DNA from: Epiperipatus broadwayi
Lineage: Eukaryota > Onychophora > Udeonychophora > Euonychophora > Peripatidae
Reading direction: 5' to 3'
Assembly: GCA_028023455.1 (NCBI GenBank)
Contig: JAQFVV010000150.1
Span: forward strand, 2,489,550-2,553,549
Length of the DNA: 64,000 nt
Positions 36,324-48,625 of the stretch are shown piece by piece; the stretch's first letter is position 1, and the number at the start of each line of letters is the position of its first letter. A program made the translations under genes and the position numbers. The notes beneath the pieces are model-generated. The model did not search any database, was not told the origin of the DNA, and was given only the letters and a program-made list of their open reading frames with translations.

Positions 36324-36900
36324 GCGGGATTCGAACTCAGACTTTCACACTACCCTCTACTCTCAGTGCCATCTCATATTGCTGGCCTAACCGATCACAC
36401 ACATGTTGAAAAGATAAATAATCACCAATATATGTATTTCATGCTAAACCAGCAATCATCAGTTGGTCTAAATTACTATCCTCTCACATATATATATAAT
36501 CCGTGCTCAGCTTTATATTAAGATAGCCAATCTTTATACTTTACTGGACAGGCTTCAAACTATTCCAACTCACAACTATTCAGCCTTCCATTTCATTGAA
36601 AATCTGAAGGTGGAACATTCAAAGCCCTTGTTAGGGCCAAGGTTGTCATCCTACCCATGTTGACATATTAGTTATTCTGACCCCTCATGTACAGATTGGC
36701 TATCTTAATATAAAGCTGAGCACTGATTACATATATGTGAGAGGATAGTAATCTAGACTAACTGATGATTGCTGGTTTAGCATGAAATACGTATATTGGT
36801 GATTATTTATCTTTTCAACATGTGTGTGATCGGTTGTGTCAGTAATATGAGATGGCACTGAGAGTAGTGGATCATGTGAAAGTCTGAGTTCGAATCCCAC
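36324..36900. mobile_element. Foldback element with tRNA-like ends, ~577 bp
   Basis: Two ~209-bp arms (36324-36533 and 36693-36900) are inverted copies with about 90% identity by eye, separated by about 160 bp. Each arm ends outward in GAAAGTCTGAGTTCGAATCCCAC (right) or its complement (left), a good match to the RNA polymerase III B box GGTTCGANTCC. About 45 bp inward lies GATGGCACTGAGAGTAGTGG, a possible A box. So the unit looks like two opposed tRNA-derived SINE heads joined at their distal sides. Open frames through the arms share the peptide SHITDTTDHTHVEKINNHQY-type sequence on both strands, simply because of the symmetry. A smaller relative lies at 25066-25185. Confidence 0.7.
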
Positions 36901-36943
36901 ATATATTATATATATAAATGCAGGTTTAAGCCTGTACAATGTA

Positions 36944-37232
<289 letters not shown>

Positions 37233-37486
37233 GTTGTGTTTCAAAGCAAAACTTTATTGAGTCTAAAAAGTTACAGAGTCACATCTAGTAATATCTTGAT
37301 TTTTTAGAAATGAAAAACAAATTACAACTTTCAGTATATAAGTCTTTATCTTTTCTGCATACTTTTTTTTTCTTCTTGTTTTTAAATTTGGTCTTCTATT
37401 TAGTTCAGTTTATGCTTGCATTTTTTTTAGTTGGAAAAAATGCTGATGTTCAAAATGTCATCATCTATCTTATTGGACTTTATATT

Positions 37487-40400
37487 TCATAGACTGGATC
37501 TTTGTTTCAAGTGTGACCATGTGGCTGCAAATATATCTGGTTGAGCTAGGATGCTGTCTCTTTTTCTTAACAGTTCTAGTTTTATTGAATATGTTGCTGG
37601 GTGGCATTGAGGGTTATTGGAAAGTGCGAAAGTGCATCTGGTGCACCAGTAGGCATAAAGGCTGTATGTTGCTGCATGAATAGCAGGGTTGTTGCCTTTT
37701 TTAAATGTATTTATTATTTCATCAATTGAAATGATAGCCTTTCTGTATGTGGTAAACATTGTGCGACGTATTGTTTCTAGGGCACTGCAGGAATGAAGAA
37801 AATGATCTTGTGTCTCTTCTTCTCTATGACATAGCCCGCACATGGGGTCTATATTTGTATAGAATCTACAAAATCTAAGGAAATGGGTTGTGGGTAGAGC
37901 ATTGAGATTAAGCTTAAGTAGAAAATCAAATAATTTTGGTTCTAATGACCATTTTCTGAATTGTTGCAGTAGTTGCCTGTTGTCTATTCCAAGAACTGAT
38001 GGTTGTAGATTAGGTGTCTGGTTTGGATATAGTATATTATAAATGTCCCAGTATGTATACTTGTTGTCATTATTGAGTGATATTTTGTTGTATATTGGCT
38101 TGAGTTCTTCAATCAGTGTGGATAGATATCCATATGAAGGGGGTGGTCTGTCTGTGGGTATTATACTGATTACACACACCAGGTCTGGAAATCTTTTTAT
38201 GGTTGCTGTTATTAGATTTACTGATTTCTGTGTGTAAAAAACATTGATTGTATGGAGTCCAAGTCCATTGCATTGTGGTGGTCTGCTCAGATTTTTTAAA
38301 GATATTGCCACTGTCTTTCTCTTCCATATTAGTTTGTTACAGATTGATGAGATTTTAGATATGAATGTTTTTGAAAATTTGATTATAGGTGTATAGTATG
38401 TAATTTTTGTAATTATAAGTTGATTAAATAGTGCTACCTTTGCATATATTGACAGGTATGACTTTTCAAGTGAGGCTGTGATTTTTTCAGCATCTTTTTT
38501 TAATTTATTTTGAATTTTTTGCCTCATTCCATTGGTTCCAAGGTAGAATGGGAAACCAAGGAAAGCAGATGGTTTACCATTAAACATCTCTGTACAGTGC
38601 TTGCCTGTGTATATTGACCATGCAGCAGTTTTATTTGTGTTAATTTTTAAATTAAAATTTGAGGTATAATTCTTGATTATCTCTTGTAATATAGGGAGGT
38701 TCTTTTTAGAGGGGGAAAAAATGGTTACATCGTCCATATAGGCTATGCATGATATATTTAAAGCAGTGTTTGAAATTTGAATGCCTTTTATTTTTTTCTG
38801 TATCTCTATTAATAGAAGATTTATATATATATATATATATTGTAAAGAGCAAGGCACTTAGGGGGGATCCTTGTGGGATGGATTGACTTGGTCTGAAGGC
38901 TGGTGATTTTTTTCCATTCAATGTGATGTGAATTTCATGGCTGAGTAGCAGATTGGCTATTATATATAGTAGGGATGGAGGTGTTGTTGTTTTTTTGAGC
39001 ACATCTAATAATTTGGCTATAGGCACTGAGTCAAAAGCTGACTCAATGTGTAGTTGAACTATAATTGGTGCATATTTCTTTTCTTTTTTTTACTACTTCG
39101 ATAATTGTTTTGTACATTAAGGCACCCTGGCCAATGGATGATCCTTTTTTGGCATATTGTGCTGATGATAACACAGGGAGTATGTGTTGTTCTATTTTTT
39201 CCTTTATCACTCTTTCAAGAATTTTTATTCCTAAAGGTCCCATTGAAATTGGTCGTAGATTAGATAAAGATGATATTGCTGTTGGTTTTTTGTTAAATGG
39301 AACCATTGCAATTGGGTATAGACTTTGTATGTTGTAAATTTTTTGGGATATGTAATTGGCTAGATCGCACAGGTATTTTGATGTGAAGTGACTAAGATGT
39401 TTGAACACAAATTTGGGAATTCCTTGTGGTCCTGGTGTGACATGTGTTTGTTATTGTTGCAAGTTGAAATGCAATGTCAGTTGTTGATATTGGTGTGTCT
39501 GTTTCAGGGTCTCCAAATATGTCTTCATTTGGTATGTACACTCTCTGTTTTTGCAGTTTTTTTTAAAGTGTTCATATATTGGGTTTATCATGTTATGTCC
39601 AGCTGTTATAGAGCCATCTATTTCAAGTGCCATAGGCACTCTGACTGTGGATGGGTATCCCAATGCCCACTGTATGTATGCTCTGATCCAAGTATGTTGT
39701 TGTGTAAGGCATATTTTTTTCTTTTTTATTGCTACATATTGCTTTAGTGTATTGCATGTATTGTTGTACATTTCTGTAAGTTTTTTAATTTGTGTTTGAT
39801 TATCTGTAGTTGGTCTGGAAATGGTTATCCTTTTATGTAGTTCATATGCCAATGCTAATAATCTGGTGGGGGGTGTTGACTTGCAGGTAATATGATTGAT
39901 GTTGAAAGAAAGTATATTGGTGAATGCTATATACTTTTGTACTGGATCGAGTGACATGTTTTGAAGTTTTTGGAGCATTATATATGTTTCTGAATATAAG
40001 AATTCAGTTGTTTGTGCTGGAAGAAGTATTCGCATAGTCTTTTGGAGGGCTATTGTTGTATTTCTGTATTTGTGTTAGGTCGAGGGTGATGAACTGAGCA
40101 GCATGATCTGAGATTATAGATGGACAGAGTTCAATATTAAAATAACGATGTAACATTGGTGAGTAGAAACACAAATCAAGAAGTGACTTATATCTATTGT
40201 TATTAAAAGATATTGAGTTTGATGGGAGAAAACCCTCAGCACTCATAAGTGGGATTGTTATTTGATGGATCCATTTGGTGACAAAAGTTTGGTAGGTCAT
40301 GTTAAAATCTCCCAGGAGTATTATGGGATTTGGTGTTGCTGTAAGCATTGAATTTATTGTTGTTATTATTCTGGAGATGATGACAGGGCCTGGTGGTATA

Positions 40401-40735
40401 TATACAAATACTAGGTTAAGTGTGATATTTTTATGATGGAGTGTTAATATGATAAGATTAGAGTCAATATATATAATTTTAAAAGAATCGAAAGGGCAGT
40501 TGTGGGAAATAATTATGGCTGTGCCACCTGATGGTGATGATGATTGCCTTGAGCAGGCACAAAAACCTTGGCTGACTAAATATTTTGATGGATCAATTTG
40601 AGTGCTGCTGTATATTTTTGTTTCCAAAAGCCCCAGTATGTGTGGTTGTGTTGTATGTAACCATTTTTTGAGATCAAAAAGTTTTTTGGTGGCATTTAAG
40701 CCTCTAATGTTGAGAGATCCAATTTTTATCTTCAT
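37487..40735 (-). pseudogene. LINE-T copy 1 ORF2: endonuclease + reverse transcriptase, frameshifted
   Basis: Pieces in order: 40735-40004 is an APE-like endonuclease (starts MKIKIGSLNIRGLN, GLLETKI, GGTAIIIS, ILLGDFNMTY, ISDHAAQFITLDL); 40035-39451 is the linker (RVPMALEIDGSITAGHNMI); 39408-39043 the RT fingers (LRPISMGPLGIKILERVIK); 39026-38706 (SQSIPQGSPLSALLFT); and 38857-37487 the palm and thumb with catalytic AYMDD near 38725-38745, GLGLHTINVFY, and a C-x2-C-x8-H-x4-C block (CGLCHREEETQDHFLHSC). Damage: frame changes near 40020, 39430 and 39045, and a (TA)n expansion at about 38822-38840 that breaks the frame just before YMDD. The motif A Asp is His here (VQLHIESAFDS; Asp in copies 2 and 3), which would abolish catalysis. 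Confidence 0.9.
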
Positions 40736-41134
40736 GTTTTAAATAATTTTTTAACAGGGTATTGATTTTTATTTTATTTTTAATACTAAATGTTTGTTTA
40801 TATTGCAGTAGATGGATGCTGATACATATTTAAGACATTGTTGGGTTTATTATCAGTTTTTCTTTCATTTAATATTGCTTCAGACTCTATACAGGCAATT
40901 TGTGATGAAACCGAACAGGTGTCCATTTGTTGTTGGCTTACATCCATTTCTATTTCATCATTTTCTAAATTGTATATGTCTGATGAGTTGTGCTTTTAGT
41001 CTGTTTTTTTTTTGCCTTTTTGGATTCATGATTTTTTGGTGGTCGACCTAGCTTTCTTTTTCCCTCTGGTGTATTCTCTTGAATAGGTGGAAGAGGGGCT
41101 TCTATTGCATCCATTATGTTTGATGCAGTTTTGT

Positions 41135-42406
41135 TTATAATTGTAGTTTTTTTTTTATTGGTATCTTTATATTATCTGGATTTATATTTTCATTATATAA
41201 CTGTGTGTGTTTACTTTCTGTTTGTTGATTTTTACTTGGTACACATTTTGTTTTATTGAGATGCTGATCCTGTGATGTAATTGCTGTATTTTGTGTTGTG
41301 GTTTCTTGAGAATTATTTTCGTTTGAATCTTGGATTTCTGTGTTAGTTTTTGTGTTATTATTTTTTTGGTTGGTCTTTGGGATAGGCAATTCTGCTCCAT
41401 TATTATTTTTGTTTGTGGGTGTTTGAACCTGTTTTTTTCCGGTTTCTATTATTGGGTTGCCAATGGATGTAGTGTTATTATAAATTTTATTTTCATCACT
41501 GGGTTGTTCTGGGGAGAGGATTTTAGTTTGTTCACAGTGATTGCTTTTTGTGTTATCGCACTGAGTTGCTAGGTGTCCTCTCTGTCCACAGCCAAAACAA
41601 TGTGGCTTTAGACCTCTTATGTGAAGAGAGAGTGTCGCTTCTTGATCTGTAATCTGTGTTGGAATCGTTGAGGCATTTACGTTTTTATGTAGTTTTATTT
41701 TAAATTCAAAACGATTACTACATATTGGTATAGGTGTGTCTTTTAAATATATAGGCTGTAGAGCAATTACCCTTCCAAACGGGTCCATCACCCTTTGAAA
41801 ATCTTGCACATTGTATTCAAGATAAGTACCTTCAAGCACTCCAGCAATCATATTTCTCCGGTTCTCATCCACAATTACGAGTGCGTAACTATCAAGTGCC
41901 AAAACAGTGGATTGAAAACGTTCCCCCCGCTGTTGAGTATAAAAATCAATGGTTATATATCGAGAATTTGGATAGTCGGTGATACAAGAGATTGCCCCCC
42001 ATAGCGCACCCCACACGATTGCCTCATAAAACAAAGCTTTTGGGAAACGATACAATGAGCATCGACCATCGGCCACTGCGAGCACCAACGAAGTTGGTGA
42101 AAAAAACCTGCGAAATGTTTCAAACAACGTACGAGGCACTGCATTACCGAAATGGTCCATCACACCCTCAAGCGCTTCCCCCGTCCAGATTGCGGCTGGG
42201 GGCTGATTTTTCTCTCGAGTGTCCAGATCAAGATCCCTAATATCATTTGCATTTGTTCCACGGAAGCGCGGCACCTGAGTCGGTGCTGCAGCATTGCTAT
42301 TACTTTCAAGTACCTTTGCATACGAAACAGGCGATGCTGAAACTAACGATGTTGCCAACCTCGCACTGGTGCTCAACTCGCCCACACCCGACCGGGCAGC
42401 AGCCAT
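41135..42406 (-). CDS. LINE-T copy 1 ORF1: CCHC RNA-binding protein
   Basis: Open for 423 codons, starting MAAARSGVGELSTSARLATS. Residues ~1-75 are Ala/Ser/Thr-rich. Residues ~75-260 look folded and hydrophobic (EGVMDHFGNAVPRTLFETFR, GRCSLYRFPKALFYEAIVWG). A zinc knuckle at about residue 272 reads CFGCGQRGHLATQC (C-x2-C-x4-H-x4-C). The remainder is a long Asn/Gln/Thr-rich basic tail ending KIPIKKKLQL. LINE ORF1 proteins bind the element RNA and act as chaperones in the retrotransposition particle. Copy 2 has a degraded homologue (47764-47513: NLPEIVWNEEKLKVTAELFN, SIPRHLFVTFKR). The upstream codons are less AT-rich than the surroundings. It is open but sits in an element with a dead ORF2. Confidence 0.85.
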   Translation of the reverse strand: MAAARSGVGELSTSARLATSLVSASPVSYAKVLESNSNAAAPTQVPRFRGTNANDIRDLDLDTREKNQPPAAIWTGEALEGVMDHFGNAVPRTLFETFRRFFSPTSLVLAVADGRCSLYRFPKALFYEAIVWGALWGAISCITDYPNSRYITIDFYTQQRGERFQSTVLALDSYALVIVDENRRNMIAGVLEGTYLEYNVQDFQRVMDPFGRVIALQPIYLKDTPIPICSNRFEFKIKLHKNVNASTIPTQITDQEATLSLHIRGLKPHCFGCGQRGHLATQCDNTKSNHCEQTKILSPEQPSDENKIYNNTTSIGNPIIETGKKQVQTPTNKNNNGAELPIPKTNQKNNNTKTNTEIQDSNENNSQETTTQNTAITSQDQHLNKTKCVPSKNQQTESKHTQLYNENINPDNIKIPIKKKLQL

Positions 42407-42628
42407 GATTCACTCCGACTCAAGTCAGTATTTTTTTATTTTTAAAAAAAAGATACTAAAACACACCGATATTTTTCAAAAAACAATATCAATCCATTAC
42501 TCAATTCGACCCCTCCCACATTACGTCTGTCCTGCGAATAACAAGTTGGAACAAAAGTAAAAAACAAATACTTACATCGGAGAACCCAAGGACCGCTTCC
42601 CACCTCAGCAGAGATTTGCTGCGGGATT

Positions 42629-42850
<222 letters not shown>

Positions 42851-43565
42851 GTCAATGATGATTTTTGCAGATTTGGTTTGACTAAAATTCTCATTGCTAA
42901 TTACATAGGTATGGAGGAATTGACTAGAGGTCTACATTAATTACCTTATTCAATTACAATACTTTAGAAACCTTGAGTGTACATTGTAAATTTTTTCACA
43001 TTATAATATTTTTTGTTATTGCTATTGTTTAATTTTTACTATTATTCATTTGTGATTTTGTCATTAGTTAGTGTCCCTTCTTCCATATCTTGTTAATACC
43101 TTGTTATTGTCCTTGTTCTTTGATCAAAAGGTTTATTCATTTGTTCAGCTGTGTGAGAATCCACATTTCATATTGACCTTTTAGTTTCTTGTTCATTGTT
43201 GGTTTTGTTTGAATAGCCTGTTCTTATTTAACAGCTAGTTTTAGATCCTCTTATAAATTAGTTTGTAATTGTAATAGTGACCAGGTAGCCACATAAATAT
43301 CTGGATGTGCAAACTTTGCATCTCTGTTTCTTATTTGTTGTAGCTTGTTGTAAAATGTTGCCAAATGGTGTCTGGTGTTATTTCCCAGGCTGAATATACA
43401 TTGTTTGCACGAAAATGCATAAAGACCAAAGGTGGCTGCTCATACTGTAGGGATTGTCTCTTTGTGTGTAAAATCTGTTAGCTGTTGCATAGTTTGCCTT
43501 GTTCTATACTGATTTAGCATATTGTTTTATGTAGTATTTAGTACTGTACAATTGTAAAATATGTG

Positions 43566-46340
43566 TTATGTTTCTTCAGCAGCATGGCATTGGTTGCAGA
43601 ATCGGTCTATTGACCTATAAAGATGATGAAATTGTAAGAAATAGGATGTTAGTAGTGTGAATAGATTTAGCTTGATCAAGAAATCAAAGAACATTGGTTC
43701 CATTGACCACTTTCTAAAATTTTTAAGGAGTTGTTTGTTGTTTACTCCCAGCATTGGGCTGAAGATCAGATTGTTTGTGGCTGGGTTTATCAACTCATAT
43801 GTCTGCCGGTATGTATATTTGCTATCAAATGTGAGTGCTGTAGTTATGACATTGATTTGTGCTGAGGGTGCTAATGATACTAGATATCCATATGTGGGGT
43901 GTAGACAATTTGTAGGGATTATGTTGATGAAGCTTTGTAGCTGTTAAAATCATGCAGTGATCTTTTCCAGTAGGTTTATTGTTTTTGTGTATGGAACACA
44001 TGTATTGTGTGTAACCCCAACCATTCTGTATAATTTTCCTACCCCATAGTTGCAGAATGATGATATGGCCACTAAAGTTTTTTGTAAAGTTGACAATAGA
44101 TTAATAATACACAATTCTTTTTGTTATGAGTATGTTAAATAGATGCATTTTTGAATATAGAGATAAGTATGCATTTGATAAAGATGTGGCTATGTTTGTT
44201 GCTTTCTGTTTGAGCATATTTTGAACTGTCTGTCTTATTTGATGCATTCTCAGATAGAATAAAAACCCAAGAAATGGAATAGGTTTTTCATTATATAGCT
44301 GTGAGTAGAGTTTGTTAGTGTAAATGAACTATGCTGATGTTTTGTTTTAGGTTGAATTGTAGTTTGTGTGTGTCTGTGTAATTTTGTAGTATTCTTTCTA
44401 ATACTGGCATTTCTTTATGTGATGTTAGGAACATTAATTATCACATCATCCATGTATGCAATACATGGAATACATTGGGCAGTTTGTGGTATTAATATTC
44501 CTGGTAACTCATTTTCAACCTGTTTTAAGAGTATATTTATATATAGAATAAAAAGCCATGCACAGAGTGGGGATCCTTGTGAAATTCATTGCATGGGAGT
44601 AAATGCTGTTGTGTTTCTGCCTCTAAGTAGGTGGTGTATCTCTCATTTGAGTAAGAATTTCTGTATTTGCAAGCATATTTATTAAGACATCTGTTGCAGT
44701 AGAATCAAATGTTGCCTGTATATCCAGTTGAATTGCAATTGGGGCATAACTTTTTCTCTTGCTGCACTGCACTTTGTATCATTTTAAATACAAGGCAGCC
44801 TGTGTGGTGGAGGACCCCTTCTTTTCATACTACATGCTTGATATTAGATGCAGGGTATGTTTCTAATTTATCTTTGACTATCTTTTCAATAAATTAATTC
44901 TCAATGGACCCATGGAGATGGGTAAAAGGTTGTTGAGATTTGAAATGGCTGTTGTTTTTTTAAGTGGTACTATTGCTATTGGATATAGTCCTCTAGTATT
45001 GTATATTTTTAGTGATAGGAAGTTAGCAAAGTTACAAAGGCATTTCATGGTAAATTGACTCAAATGTGAAAAGACTAATGCTGGCATACCATTGGTTCCA
45101 TGGTGGCATCTGTTGGGAATTTTTTAAAACTTTTCAGCAAATTGTTGGATTTGAAAAAGAAATATCTATTTCAGTGTTCCAAACTCATTAATAGTTGGTG
45201 TGTATTGTTTATATGTTTGGAGCATTTGTTAAAATGTTAGTATATAGGTCCAGGAAGTTATGCCCTGCATAGACATTGTCACTTTATCTCAATTGCCATG
45301 GACATTTTTCTGTTTATTGAATAGTCCAGTGTCCAGTGGATATATCAGTGTGTCCTTGTGTGTTATTGGGTGATGCATATTTTTTGGCAAGGTATTCTTT
45401 TCATTGTTTATGTGTATTGTGGTATAACTTTGTTAGTTTTTGTATGTATTGGTGGGTATTGTGCATAGGTCTAGTGATGGTGATTCTCTTGTGGAGGGTG
45501 AGAGTGGGTATCTTGTCATATGACATACATTGAAAGATAGTATGTTGATGAATGACTGGTATTTCTGAATTGGATCTTGTGACATATTGTTAATTTTATT
45601 TAGCATGATATAAGTCTCTGAGAATAGGAATTCAGTAGTTATTGTTGGGAGTTGGAGTCTGATTGTTTTTTCTAGATGAATAAATATTTTTTGGAACTCT
45701 GAAAAAATTATTGTAATGGTTTGCACAACATGGTTTGAAAATGGGCATGGATTGAATTGGAAGTTGATTAAGTGATGAAGCATTGGTATGTAGAAACATG
45801 CTGTTGATTATAAAATAACACTGAATCTGCAGCAACAAAGCCCTGAGCATTCATCAGTGGTAAGTTTAATTGATATAACCATTTTGTATTGAATTTTTCA
45901 TAGCGTAAGTTGAAATCACCCATTAATATTGTTGTGTTGTCGCTGGTTGCAAGGTGGAAATTTATTGTGAGAATTATATGTGCTATTATGCTGGGACCTG
46001 AGGATACATACACAATAATAATGTTGAGTGTGATAATTTGATGCTGAAATGTAGTGATTAGCAGATGTGAGTCAATGAATATAATTTTGAAGGTTGAAAA
46101 ACTATGGTTCGAGGCTATGAATATGCCTGTGCCTTCTGAAGTTGATGATGTGTCCTTGAAGTATGTGGAAAACCCTTGGTTGCCTAGATATGTGGCCGAT
46201 TTTTTAATTCTAGTAGTTCTAGTACTTGTAGTTGAATGCTGTTAATCCATTTATTGAGCTGATATATATTTGCTATTGAATTAATGCCGCTGATATTTTG
46301 CACAGCTATTTTAATTTTCATTAACTGTGTAGCTGGGATT
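43566..46340 (-). pseudogene. LINE-T copy 2 ORF2, many frame breaks
   Basis: Recognisable pieces: IKIAVQNISGINS (EN start, near 46320), ILMGDFNLRYEKFNTKW (EN, near 45950-45900), FSETYIMLNKINNMSQDPIQ (linker, near 45620), LYPIAIVPLKKTTAISNLNN (RT, near 44990), motif A with its Asp kept (IQLDIQATFDS near 44730), AYMDDV near 44435-44450, and the C-terminal FRKWSMEPMFFDFLIKLNLF with FCNQCHAAEET (43793-43566). Every part is shorter than about 120 codons before a stop or frameshift. Not functional. Confidence 0.85.
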
Positions 46341-46599
46341 AGTTTGTATTTTTGTTGTAGTTTTTTGGGAGCACTACATTTGTATATTTTCACTAATTTG
46401 TTTTATTTCCATTTGGTTTTGGTCTGTGTTCTTGGCGTTGTATCATTCTTCTGATTATTTTTGTATTGACTGTTTATAAGTTTTGTGCTTCTTCATTTTG
46501 TGATTGTGTAGTTGTTAACTAATTTTCAAATAAATTAATGATTATTTCCATTGGACTTGAGTCCTCATTTATGTAATCAATGATTGGTGAATCAGAGTT

Positions 46600-47770
46600 A
46601 TCATCATTTGTCTTTACTTATTTTTGCTAACTTTTTGCTGGGAAGTCTCCCAGGATTTCTTTTGCTTTCTGGTTTGATTTGGTTTTTTTGGTTGTATTGT
46701 TGTGCAAAAGTTGCTTGAGGGTAAAAGTGTCTCGATGCTTTCTATGGCTGTCTTATTGATAATAGTATGCTGCATGATTTTATCTATTACATAATCAAAT
46801 TCTGGCATATATATATTTGCTTTGCTTGGCTTTCATTTTCTCTTTGGTCATGTTCCTTGTTTGAGTTTGTTGTTTATTGTGAGAACAAATCTATAAGGTC
46901 TAAGCTAGGTATTTCTTCATGTAGTGTTTTCACTACTATCCTTGGCAATGGCTAATTTTTCTTCTGTTTGTGTATTAGTATTAAAATTTTGTTGTTTCTG
47001 TGAGTGTGAGTTTTGATCGTTGGTTAAGTTCTGGCAATTTAACATTGTGCAGTAACATGTCCCCTTTTTTACATGAGTAACACTGTGGTCTTAGACATCT
47101 AACATATAGAGTAAGCATTGTTTTCTGATCCAGGATTTCATCTGGATTATTATCTGGATGCAGTTTTATTCTGAATTCATATTACTTGAAATTGATATTG
47201 ATGTGTTTTTCCAGTATACTGCTTTGAAGATACTGACTTTGCCAAATGGTACCATAATCCTTTGGAAATCTTGTTCTTTGTATCCCATGTAAGTGTTCTT
47301 AATTATTCCTAATATGGTAGTATGATAGTTTTATCTATAGTGATCTATGCAAAGCTACCCAACGATTTGACTTGTCTTTGAAATCTCTGCCTTTGTATCA
47401 TTTCATAAAATTGCAGTATTAGGTACGGTCATTGTGATGTTCTACAGTTTGTAATATGGGGTCCCATTATCCATTTACTGTTATTGTCTCATGCAGAAAC
47501 TCTTTTGAAAATTTATATAATGAAATCTGTTGTCCATTGCCTGACAACACAATGAACTTGGGGGAGGAGGATTCTTTTGAATGTTACAAAGAGATGCCTT
47601 GGTATTGATTTATTGAACAATTCAGCTGTGACCTTCAATTTTTCTTCATTCCAGACAATTTCTGGCAGATTTTGACTTTCCTGTTTTTCAATTTCTAAGT
47701 TATCTATGTCATTAACAGTTGGTTTTTTTATATCTAGGATTGATCTTTTGAGAGGTAGTTGCATTGCTTT
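46600..47770 (-). pseudogene. LINE-T copy 2 ORF1 remnant
   Basis: Best piece 47764-47513 (MQLPLKRSILDIKKPTVNDI, then NLPEIVWNEEKLKVTAELFN and SIPRHLFVTFKR) aligns with residues ~45-110 of the copy 1 ORF1. A degenerate knuckle (QCYSCKKGDMLLHNV) lies near 47060-47095, with the first two Cys kept and the later His/Cys spacing lost. Downstream frames are broken. Confidence 0.7.
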
Positions 47771-48162
47771 TTTTATCTCTTTGCTGATATCTGAATTAAA
47801 TTAACTTTGTTTTTTTGTTAGGATAAATTAATTATTTTTTTTTATTTTCCTTTGACCATGTGTGCAAATGTTGGCTTGTTTTTTTTCCTTTTTTATGGCT
47901 TTCGTTGGTATTTTTGCCACTATTAACTAGGTCAAGTAATCTTTGAACCTCCATGATTGCAGTGTTAATTTGTTAAAGTTGGTTTTCAATTAAATTCTGC
48001 TTATTTTTTTTGTTAATTGATCTTAATTAATTTAATATTAGAACTTTTGATGTTATATATATTTTTTACTTTGTTTCTGACGGTTTTTATTAGCATTTTA
48101 ATGGTTTGAATGAAGAACGTTTTTACCTGATCTGTGCTTTCCAAGGTTTAAGGTGTCCTGTG

Positions 48163-48625
<463 letters not shown>

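Larger units (their letters stand above)
37233..42628 (-). mobile_element. LINE-T copy 1: APE-type non-LTR retrotransposon, near full length
   Basis: On the minus strand: 5' UTR (42628-42407), ORF1 (42406-41135), spacer (41134-40736), ORF2 (40735-37487; EN, RT, C-terminal knuckle; frameshifted), 3' UTR with AATAAA-like CAATAAAG near 37245, then (AAT)n. Both ends abut (ATT)n arrays in the same phase direction, with no other target sequence between. The general design (ORF1 with CCHC, APE endonuclease, RT, C-terminal GLG and CCHC-like block) fits the L1/Tx1 side of LINE diversity. Clade placement is inference. Confidence 0.9.
42851..48162 (-). mobile_element. LINE-T copy 2: older, decayed near-full-length copy
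   Basis: Homologous to copy 1 in the same order and strand: C-terminal region (43270-43800), RT (44400-45090), EN (45600-46330), ORF1 (about 46600-47770) and a 5' end at about 48162 that abuts AAT/ATG triplet repeats. The last ~400 bp before the (ATT)n (42851-43250) do not clearly match the 3' UTR of copies 1 and 3, so that part is either diverged or replaced. Confidence 0.8.

Noticed and set aside
39388-39747. Plus-strand ORFs of 80-120 codons across 37.3-47 kb
   Set aside because: They lie antisense to the recognisable minus-strand LINE-T coding pieces and have no motif of their own.
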